Counted from the first letter of the stretch, positions 1 to 8,451 are shown. The stretch: 64,000 nt of DNA from DASYTH01 sp036002505 (GCF_036002505.1 NZ_DASYTH010000297.1:1-64000), one strand, 5' to 3'. Program-made: numbers and translations. The notes: generated by a model not told the origin, from the sequence alone.

Positions 1-17
1 GTAGGCCGTAAGGCCCT

Positions 18-60
18 GAAGGCCGCCTTCGGGACGTTCATCGTCCCGAAGGCGGCCTTC
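18..60. repeat. GAAGGC-type palindromic intergenic element
   Basis: Perfect inverted repeat with 19-bp arms (18-36 and 42-60) around a 5-base loop. The arms carry GAAGGCCGCCTTC followed by GGGACG. The same element, almost base for base, recurs at 39564-39620, and shorter relatives lie at 48120-48162 and 15955-15992. It probably ends transcription of whatever lies to the left of the window. It is one copy of a dispersed family. Confidence 0.85.
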
Positions 61-132
61 ACGGCATGTCACCCGGATGATGCGCGATGTTGCACCCTTC
101 TTCCCTGCCGGGGCGGCGCCGGGCGTGGTCTG

Positions 133-1368
133 ATGGGTGGCGTGACCGCCACCGTGACCGTCATCGGCGTGGACGGGCGCAGCCTGCCGCCGGGGGCCGT
201 GCCGGCGCTGGCCGGTGCGCGGTTGGTGGTGGGGCGGCGGGCGCTGCTGCACACCTACGCGGGTGCCGGGGCGCGGATGGTGGAGCTGGGCGCGGCGGCT
301 GCGATGCCGGTGGCGGCGCTGGACGCGCTGGACGCGTCGGTGCGGGCGGGGGAGCCGGCGGTGGTGCTGGCGTCCGGGGATCCCGGGTTTTTCGGGCTGC
401 TGCGGCAGTTGCGGGAGCGTGGCCTGCCGACCGTGAGCTGGCCGTCGGTTTCCTGCCTGCAGCGGGTGGCCGCGGCCATGGGGCGGCCGTGGGACGACGT
501 GTCGGTGGTGAGCGCGCGGGACTTCGCCGCCGCGGTGAACGTGTGCCGGGCGCGGCGTGCGGTGGCGGTGGTGACCGCGCCGGGATCCGGGCCGGCCGAG
601 CTGGGTGCGGCGCTGGACGGCTGGCGGCGCACGCTGGTCGTGCTGGAGGATCACGGCGGGCCGGGCGAGAAGCTGTCCGTTGTGGACACTGTGGAGGCCG
701 CCGGGCGGGACTGGCAGGAGCCGAACATCGTGCTGTGCCTGGCCGATCCGGAGGGGGTCGGCCGGGACAGCTGGCTGGCCGGGGGCGAGGTGGTGCCGCC
801 GGCTGACGGCTGGGCGCTGCCCGAGGACCGGTTCGCGCACCGGGAGGGGGTCGGCAGCCCGCCGGAGGTGCGCGCACTGGCGCTGGCCAAGCTCGCGCCG
901 CGGCCGGGAACCCTGGTGTGGGACGTGTTCGCCGGCTCCGGCGCGCTGGGCATCGAGGCCGCCCGGCTCGGCGCCGCGGTGCTGGCCGTGGAGAGCGACC
1001 AGGGCCTGTGCGTGCGGATCGTGGCCAACGCCAGCGCGCACGGCGTGGACGTCCGGCTGGTCGAGGGCGACCTGCCGGCCGTGCTCGCCGGCCTGCCCGC
1101 CCCCGACGCGATCTTCATCGGCACCGCCCGCTCGGACGTGGTGCGCCGCTGCGCCGGCGTCGGCGCCTGCCGGGTGGTGGTCGTCGTGCACGAGTTGGAG
1201 GGCCTCGGCCCGGCCCGGGACGCGCTCACCGACAACGGGTACACAGTAGACGGTTGCCAGCTTTCCGCTGCGCCGCTTGAGGGTCTGGCCGGTGGCGGTG
1301 CCGCGGTGGGCGCGGCCAACTCGACGTTCCTGCTCTGGGGCGCTCAGCAGCGCGTGTACCTGCCCTGA
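133..1368 (+). CDS. cobL: precorrin-6Y C5,15-methyltransferase (decarboxylating), CbiE-CbiT fusion
   Basis: Two-domain enzyme of 411 residues. It methylates precorrin-6Y at C5 and C15 and removes the ring C acetate in cobalamin (corrin ring) synthesis, in the cytoplasm. The N-terminal half (about 1-200) is a CbiE tetrapyrrole methylase domain with the GDPGFFG loop near residue 79. The C-terminal half (about 225-400) is a CbiT SAM-binding fold with DVFAGSGALGIEAA near residue 261. The length matches full CobL. The ATG at 133 is used; a GTG at 142 would shorten it by three residues. It stands alone here, since the next gene belongs to a transporter, so the rest of the cob pathway is elsewhere. 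Identification rests on recognised domain order and motifs. Confidence 0.9.
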   Translation: MGGVTATVTVIGVDGRSLPPGAVPALAGARLVVGRRALLHTYAGAGARMVELGAAAAMPVAALDALDASVRAGEPAVVLASGDPGFFGLLRQLRERGLPTVSWPSVSCLQRVAAAMGRPWDDVSVVSARDFAAAVNVCRARRAVAVVTAPGSGPAELGAALDGWRRTLVVLEDHGGPGEKLSVVDTVEAAGRDWQEPNIVLCLADPEGVGRDSWLAGGEVVPPADGWALPEDRFAHREGVGSPPEVRALALAKLAPRPGTLVWDVFAGSGALGIEAARLGAAVLAVESDQGLCVRIVANASAHGVDVRLVEGDLPAVLAGLPAPDAIFIGTARSDVVRRCAGVGACRVVVVVHELEGLGPARDALTDNGYTVDGCQLSAAPLEGLAGGGAAVGAANSTFLLWGAQQRVYLP

Positions 1369-1482
1369 AGGTGCGGTTGGTCGCATACCGGTCACGATTA
1401 CGGTTGGGCAACGAGCCCATTGTCGACCTTCAACTGTATGCAGTATGTTCCGGAAAACCTCCAATTGAACCGGGAGGGCTCC

Positions 1483-3105
1483 ATGACTCGTTCCCGTGTT
1501 CGAGGCGGCGCCGCTGTTGCCGCCCTGCTGCTGGCGCTGACCGGCTGCGGCAAGATCGATAACCAGCAACAACCGTCCGGCGGCGGCAACAGCGCCGACA
1601 ACCGGGCGGTCAAGAGCGGCGGCACGCTGCGCATCGCGCTGGACGGCGAGCCGGACAAACTCGACCCGACGCTGGCCCGCACCCTGGTCGGCCGCAACGT
1701 GTTCGCCGCGATCTGCGAGAAGCTCTACGACGTCAACGAGAAGCTCGAGGTCGTCCCGCAGCTGGCCGCGGCGATGCCCGAGGTGTCGTCCGACGGCAAG
1801 ACCGTGACGATCAAGCTGCGTACCGGGCTGCGGTTCTCCGACGGCACCACGCTGGACGCGGCCGCGGTGAAGACGTCGCTGGACCGGCACCGCACGCTCG
1901 ACGGCTCGCAGCGCAAGAGCGAGCTGGCCAACGTCAAGGATGTCACCGTGACCGACCCGGCGACGGTGACGCTCGGCCTCGCCCAGCCGTTCGCGCCGCT
2001 GGCCGCCGTGCTCGCCGACCGCGCCGGGATGATCATGTCGCCGGCCGTGCTGACGGCTAAGGGTGCCGACTTCGGCACCGCGCCGTCCTGCGTCGGGCCG
2101 TTCAAGTTCGCCACCCGGGTCGCCCAGGACCGGATCGAGGTGGTCAAGGACCCGAACTACTACGACGCGGCCAAGGTCAAGCTGGACAAGGTGATCTACC
2201 GGTCCATCCCGGATGCCAACACCCGGTTCAACAACCTGCGCTCGGGCGACATCGACGTGGTGTTCAACGTGAGCCCGATCAACGTCGACGAGCTCAAGGG
2301 CATGAGCAACCTGCGCCTGATCAGCACGGAGTCCCTTGGCTACCAAGGCATCACGGTCAACATCGGGAACGTCGCCGGGGTCGGCAAGGCACCCGGGACG
2401 CTCGCCGCACCCTTTGCCGGGCCGTTCGCCACCGAAGCCAAGGTGCGCCGGGCGTTCATGCTGACCATCGACCGGGATTCGCTCAACCGCACGGTGTTCC
2501 GCGGTCAGTATGCCCCGGCGTGCGGCCCGGTCAGCCCGGCCAGCCAGCTCTCCTCGGACGCCGCGCAGGCCTGCCCGAAGCATGACGTCGCCGAGGCGAA
2601 GAAGCTGCTCGGCGAGGCCGGGGTGCAGACTCCGGTCAAGGTCAGCCTGACCGTGGTCAACGACCCGGACAACCGGCGGATCGGCGAGGCGGTCAAGTCC
2701 ATGGCCGCCGAGGGCGGATTCGACGTGCAGCTCGAGCCGACCGAGTTCGCCAGCTCCCTCGACCTCACCGACGCCGGCAAGTACCAGCTGTACCGGATCG
2801 GCTGGTCCGGCCGGGTCGACGCGGACGGCAACATCACGCCGTTCGTGCAGACCAAGGGCTCGCAGAACGTCGCCGGCTACTCCGACGCGGAGATCGACCA
2901 GTGGCTCAACGACGCGCGCTCCACGCAGGACCTGACGAAGCGCAAGGAGCTGTACGGGAAGGTGGTCGGCAAGCTGCAGCAGGACGCCCCGCTGATCTAC
3001 CTGTACCGGCAGAAGAACCTCACCGGCGTGACCAGCAAAGCCGGTCAGGTCAAGGAGTTCGGTGACGGCATCATCCGGGTCACCACGGCCGGTTTCGTCG
3101 AGTGA
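1483..3105 (+). CDS. ABC transporter substrate-binding lipoprotein, SBP family 5
   Basis: Extracytoplasmic solute-binding lipoprotein (540 residues) of the peptide/nickel/oligosaccharide (DppA/OppA, SBP_bac_5) family. It captures the substrate for the importer encoded just downstream. The lipobox LTGC around residue 20 follows a basic, hydrophobic signal peptide, so the protein should be anchored to the outer face of the membrane. Family-typical stretches such as GGTLRIALDGEPDKLDP and the C-terminal GWSGRVDADGN region are present. The ATG at 1483 is chosen because GGGAGG lies 7 bases upstream and the signal peptide begins there. The stop overlaps the permease start as GTGA. A possible promoter is TTGTCG (1420-1425) with TATGTT (1444-1449). 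Substrate cannot be read from sequence; peptides or oligosaccharides are both possible. Confidence 0.9.
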   Translation: MTRSRVRGGAAVAALLLALTGCGKIDNQQQPSGGGNSADNRAVKSGGTLRIALDGEPDKLDPTLARTLVGRNVFAAICEKLYDVNEKLEVVPQLAAAMPEVSSDGKTVTIKLRTGLRFSDGTTLDAAAVKTSLDRHRTLDGSQRKSELANVKDVTVTDPATVTLGLAQPFAPLAAVLADRAGMIMSPAVLTAKGADFGTAPSCVGPFKFATRVAQDRIEVVKDPNYYDAAKVKLDKVIYRSIPDANTRFNNLRSGDIDVVFNVSPINVDELKGMSNLRLISTESLGYQGITVNIGNVAGVGKAPGTLAAPFAGPFATEAKVRRAFMLTIDRDSLNRTVFRGQYAPACGPVSPASQLSSDAAQACPKHDVAEAKKLLGEAGVQTPVKVSLTVVNDPDNRRIGEAVKSMAAEGGFDVQLEPTEFASSLDLTDAGKYQLYRIGWSGRVDADGNITPFVQTKGSQNVAGYSDAEIDQWLNDARSTQDLTKRKELYGKVVGKLQQDAPLIYLYRQKNLTGVTSKAGQVKEFGDGIIRVTTAGFVE

Positions 3106-4058
3106 ATCGGTACCTGGCGCGGCGCCTCGTCGAGTCGATCATCACGTTGTTTTTGGCAACCGTGGTGGTGTTCCTCGGAATCCGGGCGCTGCCCGGGGAC
3201 CCGGCGCGGGTGCTGGCCGGTGAGGAGAGCGACCCGCAGGCGATCGCCGAGGTACGCGCCTCCTATGGTCTGGACCAGCCGCTGCCGGTGCAGTACGTGC
3301 GGTACCTCGGCAAGGCGTTCACCGGGGATCTCGGCACGTCGGTGCGCACCGGGCTGCCGGTCACCGAGATCATCGCCGGCGCCCTGCCGGTGACGCTGGA
3401 GCTGGCGTTCCTGGCCATGCTCGTCGCGATCCTGATCGGCCTGTCCACCGGCGTGATCGCCGCGGTGCGCCGGCGCGGGCCACTGGAGTGGGCGTCGAAC
3501 TCGGTTGCCCTGCTCGGACTGTCCATTCCGAACTTCTGGTTCGGGCAGATGGGCATCCTGCTGTTCGCGGTGCTCCTCGGCGTGCTGCCGGCGTCGGGTT
3601 TCGTGCCGTTCCTGGACGACCCGGTGGAGAACCTGCGGCGCATGATCATGCCGGCGGTCGTGCTCGGTTCGGCGATCGCCGCGGTGATCATGCGGCAGAC
3701 CCGGTCGGCCATGCTGGAGTCGCTCACCGCGGACTTCGTGCGCACCGCCCGGGCCAAGGGGTTGCCGCGGCACCAGGTGATCCTCGGCCACGCACTGCGC
3801 AACAGCCTGATCGTGGTCACCACCGTGGTGGGGCTGCAGCTCGGCATCCTCATCTCCGGCGCGGTGGTCACCGAGTCGATCTTCGTGCTGCCCGGCTTCG
3901 GCCGGCTCACCCTTGACGCCGTGTTCACCAGGGACTACCCCTTGATGCAGGGGGTCGTGCTGATCACGGCGACCGCGTACATCGTACTGAACCTGCTCGT
4001 CGACCTGCTGTACTCGGTCATCGACCCGCGGATCCGGGTGGGAGGTGCGGCGCTGTGA
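3102..4058 (+). CDS. ABC transporter permease, DppB/OppB type
   Basis: Integral membrane permease of 318 residues, the first of two channel subunits of the peptide-type importer. It has about six hydrophobic segments. The N-terminal motif is IRALPGDPAR, with YGLDQPLPVQYVRYL shortly after, and the EAA loop RTARAKGLPRHQVILGHALRNS is near residue 210, where the ATPase docks. Its GTG start overlaps the lipoprotein stop (GTGA, 3102-3105), so the two are translationally coupled. Its own stop overlaps the start of a 22-codon bridge frame. Family assignment is firm; substrate is unknown. Confidence 0.92.
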   Translation: MNRYLARRLVESIITLFLATVVVFLGIRALPGDPARVLAGEESDPQAIAEVRASYGLDQPLPVQYVRYLGKAFTGDLGTSVRTGLPVTEIIAGALPVTLELAFLAMLVAILIGLSTGVIAAVRRRGPLEWASNSVALLGLSIPNFWFGQMGILLFAVLLGVLPASGFVPFLDDPVENLRRMIMPAVVLGSAIAAVIMRQTRSAMLESLTADFVRTARAKGLPRHQVILGHALRNSLIVVTTVVGLQLGILISGAVVTESIFVLPGFGRLTLDAVFTRDYPLMQGVVLITATAYIVLNLLVDLLYSVIDPRIRVGGAAL

Positions 4059-4123
4059 GCGAGCTTGCGAGCGAACCATCAGGCAGGGCGCGGCGGCACC
4101 GAGCTTGCGAGGTGACGCTGTGA
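4055..4123 (+). CDS. bridge mini-ORF 1 (22 aa) between the two permeases
   Basis: A small frame that begins with GTG overlapping the dppB-type stop (GTGA at 4055-4058) and ends with TGA overlapping the dppC-type start (GTGA at 4120-4123). The peptide MSELASEPSGRARRHRACEV ends two residues later and resembles no domain I know. Its DNA ends match those of the bridge at 41084-41245: both open with RTGAGCG..AGCTTGCG..AGCGAA and close with CACCGAGCT.GCGAGGTGA. It is more likely a mobile or dispersed element that stays transparent to translation than a gene with a peptide function. Whether the peptide accumulates is unknown. Confidence 0.45.
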   Translation: MSELASEPSGRARRHRACEVTL

Positions 4124-5004
4124 CGGCCGTCGTCGACGCACCCGTGGTAAAGGAACCGCGGCTGACCCGGCGCCGGGCGCTGCGCCGCGTGCTGCGCAAC
4201 CCGCTGGCCATGGTCGGGCTCAGCGTGGTGCTGCTGGCCGTGCTGCTCGCCATTCTCGCCCCGCTCATCGCGCCCTTCCCTTACGAGGCAACGGATTTCA
4301 CCGCGCCCGCGCCGCAACCGCCGTCCGGGCACCACTGGCTGGGCACCGACGAGCTCGGCCGTGACCAGTTCTCCCGCGTGCTGTTCGGGTTGCGCGCGTC
4401 GGTCGTGGTCGGCGCGCTGGCGGTGCTGCTGTCCGTGATCGTCGGTGTCCCGCTGGGGCTGCTGGCCGGGTTCTACGGCTGGCTGGACCCGATCGTGTCC
4501 CGGCTCACCGACCTGCTGCTGGCCTTCCCGTTCCTGATCCTGGCGGTGGGGCTCGCCGTGATCCTCGGCCCGTCGCTGTTCACCGCGGTGGTCGCGATCG
4601 GGGTGGGGCAGATCCCCGGCATGATCCGGGTGACCCGCGGGGAGACACTCCGGTTGCGTGGCATGGACTACGTGGGCGCGGCGTTCGCCAACGGCGCCGG
4701 CGACCTGACCGTGCTCGGCCGGCACATCCTGCCCAACGCGGTGAACGCGATCCTGGTCCAGGCCACCGTGTACGTGCCGGCCGCGATCATCGGCGAGGCG
4801 GTGCTTTCCTTCCTGGGCCTCGGGGTTCGCCCGCCCACCCCGTCACTCGGCGTGATGCTGGCCAGTGCGCAGCCGTTCTACCACGACGGCCCGTGGATGG
4901 CGGTGTTCCCCGGCCTGGTGATCGTCGTTTTGACGCTGGCGCTGAACCTGCTCGGCGACGGCCTGCGGGATGCGCTGGACCCCAAGGAAAGCGGTCGGGC
5001 ATGA
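4120..5004 (+). CDS. ABC transporter permease, DppC/OppC type
   Basis: Second channel subunit, 294 residues. The N-terminus carries the RNPLAMVGL-type segment of DppC proteins, then a first membrane helix, the periplasmic GTDELGRDQFSRVLFGLR motif near residue 70, and the EAA loop region MDYVGAAFANGAGD around residues 181-194. The GTG at 4120 is chosen over the in-frame upstream codons because GAGGTGAC precedes it and it matches the usual DppC N-terminus. It is joined to the upstream permease through bridge mini-ORF 1 and to the downstream ATPase through bridge mini-ORF 2. Confidence 0.9.
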   Translation: MTAVVDAPVVKEPRLTRRRALRRVLRNPLAMVGLSVVLLAVLLAILAPLIAPFPYEATDFTAPAPQPPSGHHWLGTDELGRDQFSRVLFGLRASVVVGALAVLLSVIVGVPLGLLAGFYGWLDPIVSRLTDLLLAFPFLILAVGLAVILGPSLFTAVVAIGVGQIPGMIRVTRGETLRLRGMDYVGAAFANGAGDLTVLGRHILPNAVNAILVQATVYVPAAIIGEAVLSFLGLGVRPPTPSLGVMLASAQPFYHDGPWMAVFPGLVIVVLTLALNLLGDGLRDALDPKESGRA

Positions 5005-5186
5005 AGCTTGCGGAATGCCGGGCGAGGGAGTTGGCCCACCGCGACGAGGGGGGCCCGAGGAACTGGGGTCTGGGGGCCTGCCCCCAGTGGAGCGCTGTCT
5101 GCCCGAGGAGCGGTCCGGTGACCCACCACCCAAGGAGACCCAAGACCATGGCCAACACTCCCGAGTTGACGGGCACTGCCTCGTGA
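5001..5186 (+). CDS. bridge mini-ORF 2 (61 aa), MKLAEC family
   Basis: Starts with ATG overlapping the permease stop (ATGA, 5001-5004) and stops with TGA overlapping the ATPase GTG start (GTGA, 5183-5186). It begins MKLAECRARELAHRDEG and continues with CPRSGPVT and PELTGTA. The same peptide, with an 11-residue gap, is encoded at 24629-24781 behind an unrelated cellulase gene (MKLAECEVRELAYRDEG, CPRNGPVT, PELEDTA). The length difference between the copies is a multiple of three. No known domain; function unknown. Confidence 0.5.
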   Translation: MKLAECRARELAHRDEGGPRNWGLGACPQWSAVCPRSGPVTHHPRRPKTMANTPELTGTAS

Positions 5187-6184
5187 CGCTGCTGGAGGTG
5201 TCCGACCTCACCGTCGCGTTCCACACCGAGGACGGGCCGGTGCTCGCGGTGGACTCGGCGTCGTTCACCATGGCGGAGCGGGAAGTCCTGGCGCTGGTCG
5301 GCGAGTCCGGGTGCGGCAAGAGCGTGACCTCGATGGCGCTGACCGGGTTGCTGCCGGCCAACGCCGAAGTGTCCGGCTCGGTGCGTTTCGCCGAGCGGGA
5401 ACTCGTCGGCCTGCCGGAGAACCGGCTCTCCGGGGTACGCGGGCGGGACGTCGCCTACGTCTTCCAGGAACCGATGACCTCGCTGAATCCGGTGCTCACC
5501 GTGGGGCGGCAGATCCGTGAGGTGTTGTACCGGCACCAGCGGATGGCGCGGTCCGCGGCCTCCCGGCGGGCGCTGGAACTGCTGAACCAGGTGGGAATTC
5601 CGGAGCCGGAGCGGCGGCTGGGGGAGTACCCGCATCAGCTTTCCGGCGGCATGCGGCAGCGCGTGATGATCGCGATGGCGCTGGCCTGCCGGCCCCGGCT
5701 ACTGGTGGCCGACGAGCCGACGACCGCGCTGGACGTGACGATCCAGGCCGGGATCCTCGACCTGCTGCGGACGCTGAGTGCCGAGATCGGCACCGCGGTT
5801 CTGCTGATCACGCACGACCTCGGGGTGGTCGCCGACATCGCCGACCGCGTGGTGGTGATGTACGCCGGGCGCACCATCGAAGAGTCCACAGTAGATGGAC
5901 TGTTCGCAAGCCCGTCCCATCCGTACACTCGCGGGCTGCTCGACGCGGTGCCCAACCCGGCCCGGCGCACCGACGGCGGGCTGCGCGAGATCCCAGGCCT
6001 GGTACCGGTTCTGTCGTCCTCTTCGGACTCCTGCACGTTCGCCGACCGGTGCGCTCACACCGACGATCTCTGCCGGAGCAGCCGTCCACCGTTTGAACCC
6101 GGACCCGCCGGTCATCCGGTCGCCTGCTGGCATCCAGTGTCTACTGTGGATGCTTCACCGGAGCTGTGGCGGGCCGGCGCCTGA
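5183..6184 (+). CDS. ABC transporter ATP-binding protein, DppD/OppD type
   Basis: Cytoplasmic ATPase (333 residues) that powers the importer. Walker A GESGCGKS near residue 39, Q-loop in YVFQEPMTSLNP, signature LSGGMRQRV near residue 154, Walker B LLVADEP followed by TTALD, and the H-loop THD are all present. The C-terminal oligopeptide/dipeptide extension holds the cysteine pattern CTFADRC...C...C that often binds an iron-sulfur cluster in this family. The GTG at 5183 begins MTLLEVSDLTVAF, the expected N-terminus. In-frame codons extend upstream only into the bridge element and are not used. The stop at 6182-6184 shares one base with the start of bridge mini-ORF 3. Confidence 0.92.
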   Translation: MTLLEVSDLTVAFHTEDGPVLAVDSASFTMAEREVLALVGESGCGKSVTSMALTGLLPANAEVSGSVRFAERELVGLPENRLSGVRGRDVAYVFQEPMTSLNPVLTVGRQIREVLYRHQRMARSAASRRALELLNQVGIPEPERRLGEYPHQLSGGMRQRVMIAMALACRPRLLVADEPTTALDVTIQAGILDLLRTLSAEIGTAVLLITHDLGVVADIADRVVVMYAGRTIEESTVDGLFASPSHPYTRGLLDAVPNPARRTDGGLREIPGLVPVLSSSSDSCTFADRCAHTDDLCRSSRPPFEPGPAGHPVACWHPVSTVDASPELWRAGA

Positions 6185-6390
6185 TGAGCGGGCCGGCGGT
6201 GTCTGGACTGACGAGCAGCGCAGGGTGCGAGGAGGAGGGGGCGGGTCCCCGCAGGGGGTCGGTATCAACACCGGCGACCGAGCAGCGCAGGAGGGAAGAC
6301 ACCGCGTCACGGCCCGCTCCCGCGAGCGGAGCGAGCCAAATGTCACTGCCCGCTCACGCGAGCGGAGCGAGCCGATTGGACACAGCATGA
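6184..6390 (+). CDS. bridge mini-ORF 3 (68 aa) between the two ATPases
   Basis: Begins with ATG at 6184, which overlaps the upstream stop by one base (TGATG), and stops with TGA overlapping the next ATPase start (ATGA, 6387-6390). Its first 13 bases, ATGAGCGGGCCGG, are repeated exactly at the start of the downstream ATPase gene, so the element is flanked by a 13-bp direct repeat. The interior contains two copies of CGCGAGCGGAGCGAGCC (6320-6371), which can form hairpins. The peptide is low-complexity (MSGPAVSGLTSSAGCEEE...) and matches no family I recognise. Confidence 0.45.
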   Translation: MSGPAVSGLTSSAGCEEEGAGPRRGSVSTPATEQRRREDTASRPAPASGASQMSLPAHASGASRLDTA

Positions 6391-7385
6391 GCGGGCCGGT
6401 GTTGGAGCTCGTGGACCTGGTGAAGCATTTCGGCACCGGTTCGTCTGCGGTGCGCGCGGTCGACGGGGTGAGCTTGACGCTCTCACCCGGCGAGGTCGTC
6501 GGCCTGGTCGGTGAGTCCGGCAGCGGCAAGACGACCCTGGGTCGCTGCGTGGTGCGGCTGGTGCCGGTGACGTCCGGCCAGGTGGTCATGCGCGGTGTGG
6601 ACATCGCCGGGCTGCCGCGTCGCAAACTGCGCGGGTTGCGCCGGCACTTCAACATCGTGTTCCAGGACCCGTCCTCCTCGTTGAACCCGCGCATGACCGT
6701 CGCCGACATCGTGTGCGAACCCTTGCGGCTGCACCGGATCGCCGACTCCGCCGGCCGCCGGGCCCGGCTCACCGAGCTGCTCGACCAGGTCGGCCTGCGC
6801 CCCGAAGTCGCCCGCCGCTACCCGCACGAGCTCTCCGGCGGCCAGCGCCAGCGCGTCAGCCTCGCCCGTGCCCTTTCCGCCGGGCCGGCCTTGCTGGTGG
6901 CCGACGAGCCGACCTCCGCCCTCGACGTCTCCGTCCAGGCCTCGGTCCTCAACCTGATCGCCCGCCTCCAGGCCGACCTCGGTTTCGCCTGCCTCTTCAT
7001 CACCCACGACCTCGCCGCCGTCGAGTTCCTCGCCCAGCGGATCGCCGTGATGTACCTGGGAAAGCTCGTCGAGGTCGCCGAACGCGCCGAGCTTTTCGCC
7101 ACCCCGCGCCACCCCTACACCCAGGCGCTGCTGTCGGCCGCCCCCATCCCCGATCCCCGCCTACAACGCACCCGGCAGCGAATCGTGCTGTCCGGCGATG
7201 TCCCCAGCCCGGTCCACCCCCCGCCCGGCTGCCGCTTCCACACCCGCTGCCCGGTCGCCGAAATCCGTTGCCGCACCGAAGAACCCCCATTGCGCCCGGT
7301 CGGCCCGGACGGCGCACTCGTCGCCTGCCACCTGGTTACCGACGCCGGCCTCGGCCCGCGCCTGGTCCAACCGGCCGTGGTCTGA
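6387..7385 (+). CDS. ABC transporter ATP-binding protein, DppF/OppF type
   Basis: Second ATPase of the importer, 332 residues. Walker A GESGSGKT, Q-loop FQDPSSSLNPR, signature LSGGQRQRV, Walker B LLVADEP followed by TSALD, H-loop THD. The C-terminal extension has CRFHTRCPVAEIRC, the cysteine-rich tail of this subfamily. The ATG at 6387 begins MSGPVLELVDLVKHF. It is the last gene of the five-gene transport operon. From about codon 125 onward the third-position use shifts toward C-ending codons (CTC, GCC, CGC), an intragenic drift also seen in the antiporter and TPR genes. Confidence 0.92.
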   Translation: MSGPVLELVDLVKHFGTGSSAVRAVDGVSLTLSPGEVVGLVGESGSGKTTLGRCVVRLVPVTSGQVVMRGVDIAGLPRRKLRGLRRHFNIVFQDPSSSLNPRMTVADIVCEPLRLHRIADSAGRRARLTELLDQVGLRPEVARRYPHELSGGQRQRVSLARALSAGPALLVADEPTSALDVSVQASVLNLIARLQADLGFACLFITHDLAAVEFLAQRIAVMYLGKLVEVAERAELFATPRHPYTQALLSAAPIPDPRLQRTRQRIVLSGDVPSPVHPPPGCRFHTRCPVAEIRCRTEEPPLRPVGPDGALVACHLVTDAGLGPRLVQPAVV

Positions 7386-7409
7386 CCGGTGTCACGGTAC
7401 GGTGTGGCC

Positions 7410-8450
7410 ATGAACGGGCCGCTCCGGTCGTTCTTCCTTGACCTGGGGCTCATTCGGCGCGCGCTGCAGCGGGAGATCCAGCTTGCCGAGGACCGGGTGT
7501 CGCGGGAGGCCGAGGAGGCCCTCGACCGCGCCCGCGAGCGCCACCGGAAAGCCCTGCGCGAGCGCGCGGACCAGAACACCGAACTCCAGGGCCACAACGA
7601 CGAGCTGCGCCAACGCATCACCGACCTCGAAACCACCGCTCACGACCTCCGCAAGGAGCTGGTCGCGGAGCGGCACAGCGGACACCGAAGACAGCGCGAA
7701 CACGAGGCTGAGCAAGAACATCGGCGCGAGCTCGACCAGGACACCACCTCGGATCTGTTCTGCTGCCTGACCTGTACGTCGTTATGGCTGCTGAGCGCCC
7801 GCACCGACAACAGCTGCACGGTCCGCCGCCCGGTCGGCGACGGCTGCGACACCTGCAACGAGACGCCCCTGCACTGGTTGTGGGCGGCCCGAACCAGCGG
7901 CGCCAAGTCGGCTGCCGCCACCAAGGTCGCCCGCCCGTCCCGCGGCGCCCCCGGCCCGATGATGATTCTCCCGCTCCCCGGCGACCGCCCCGTCCGCACC
8001 GAGATCGGCGTCCGCCTGGCGACCGCGCTCCGCGACAACGACCAGGACGCCGCCATCACCGCGCTCGCCGGCGAACTCGCCCGCCACCCGGCCGAACCAC
8101 CTCACACCTGCGCCACCCTCAATGCCATCGCCATCGGCCTCGACCGGATCCCGGACTCGATCCGCACCGGCGTCGTCTGGTGCACCACCGACATCACCGG
8201 TTCGCCCGAGAATGTCGCCAACGTCCTCACCGAAATCGCCACCCGCACAGCCGCACCGTCCAAAGACGTCGCCCGCGCCGCCCGCGTCGTCGGCCTCGTC
8301 TCCTGCGCCGCCGGTAACCGTTTAGGCGAATGCCACTGCGCCCGCCAACTCGTCACCGGGGACAAACTCAAAAGAATGGTCGACGACCTCATCGACGCCC
8401 GCTCACCCGGATACGGCGGCTGGTTCGACTCATCCGACGAAGACCAATAG
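7410..8450 (+). CDS. hypothetical coiled-coil protein with a cysteine-rich patch
   Basis: I do not recognise this 346-residue protein. Residues about 15-110 are highly charged and heptad-like (EEALDRARERHRKALRERAD and following), which predicts a long coiled coil. Next comes a cysteine cluster, FCCLTC then C and CDTC (about residues 112-150), that could bind zinc. The C-terminal part is alanine-rich and helical, with further cysteines near the end (CAAGNRLGECHC). There is no signal peptide or membrane segment. The ATG at 7410 follows the importer operon by 24 bases. The coding frame has strong GC3 bias, which supports a real gene. A duplicated hairpin element begins right after the stop. Confidence 0.6.
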   Translation: MNGPLRSFFLDLGLIRRALQREIQLAEDRVSREAEEALDRARERHRKALRERADQNTELQGHNDELRQRITDLETTAHDLRKELVAERHSGHRRQREHEAEQEHRRELDQDTTSDLFCCLTCTSLWLLSARTDNSCTVRRPVGDGCDTCNETPLHWLWAARTSGAKSAAATKVARPSRGAPGPMMILPLPGDRPVRTEIGVRLATALRDNDQDAAITALAGELARHPAEPPHTCATLNAIAIGLDRIPDSIRTGVVWCTTDITGSPENVANVLTEIATRTAAPSKDVARAARVVGLVSCAAGNRLGECHCARQLVTGDKLKRMVDDLIDARSPGYGGWFDSSDEDQ

Positions 8451-8451
8451 C

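Noticed and set aside
5001..5186. Upstream extension of the DppD-type ATPase through the bridge sequence
   Set aside because: In-frame codons exist back to 4970, but the N-terminus MTLLEVSDLTVAF at the GTG of 5183 is canonical and the added residues match no family.
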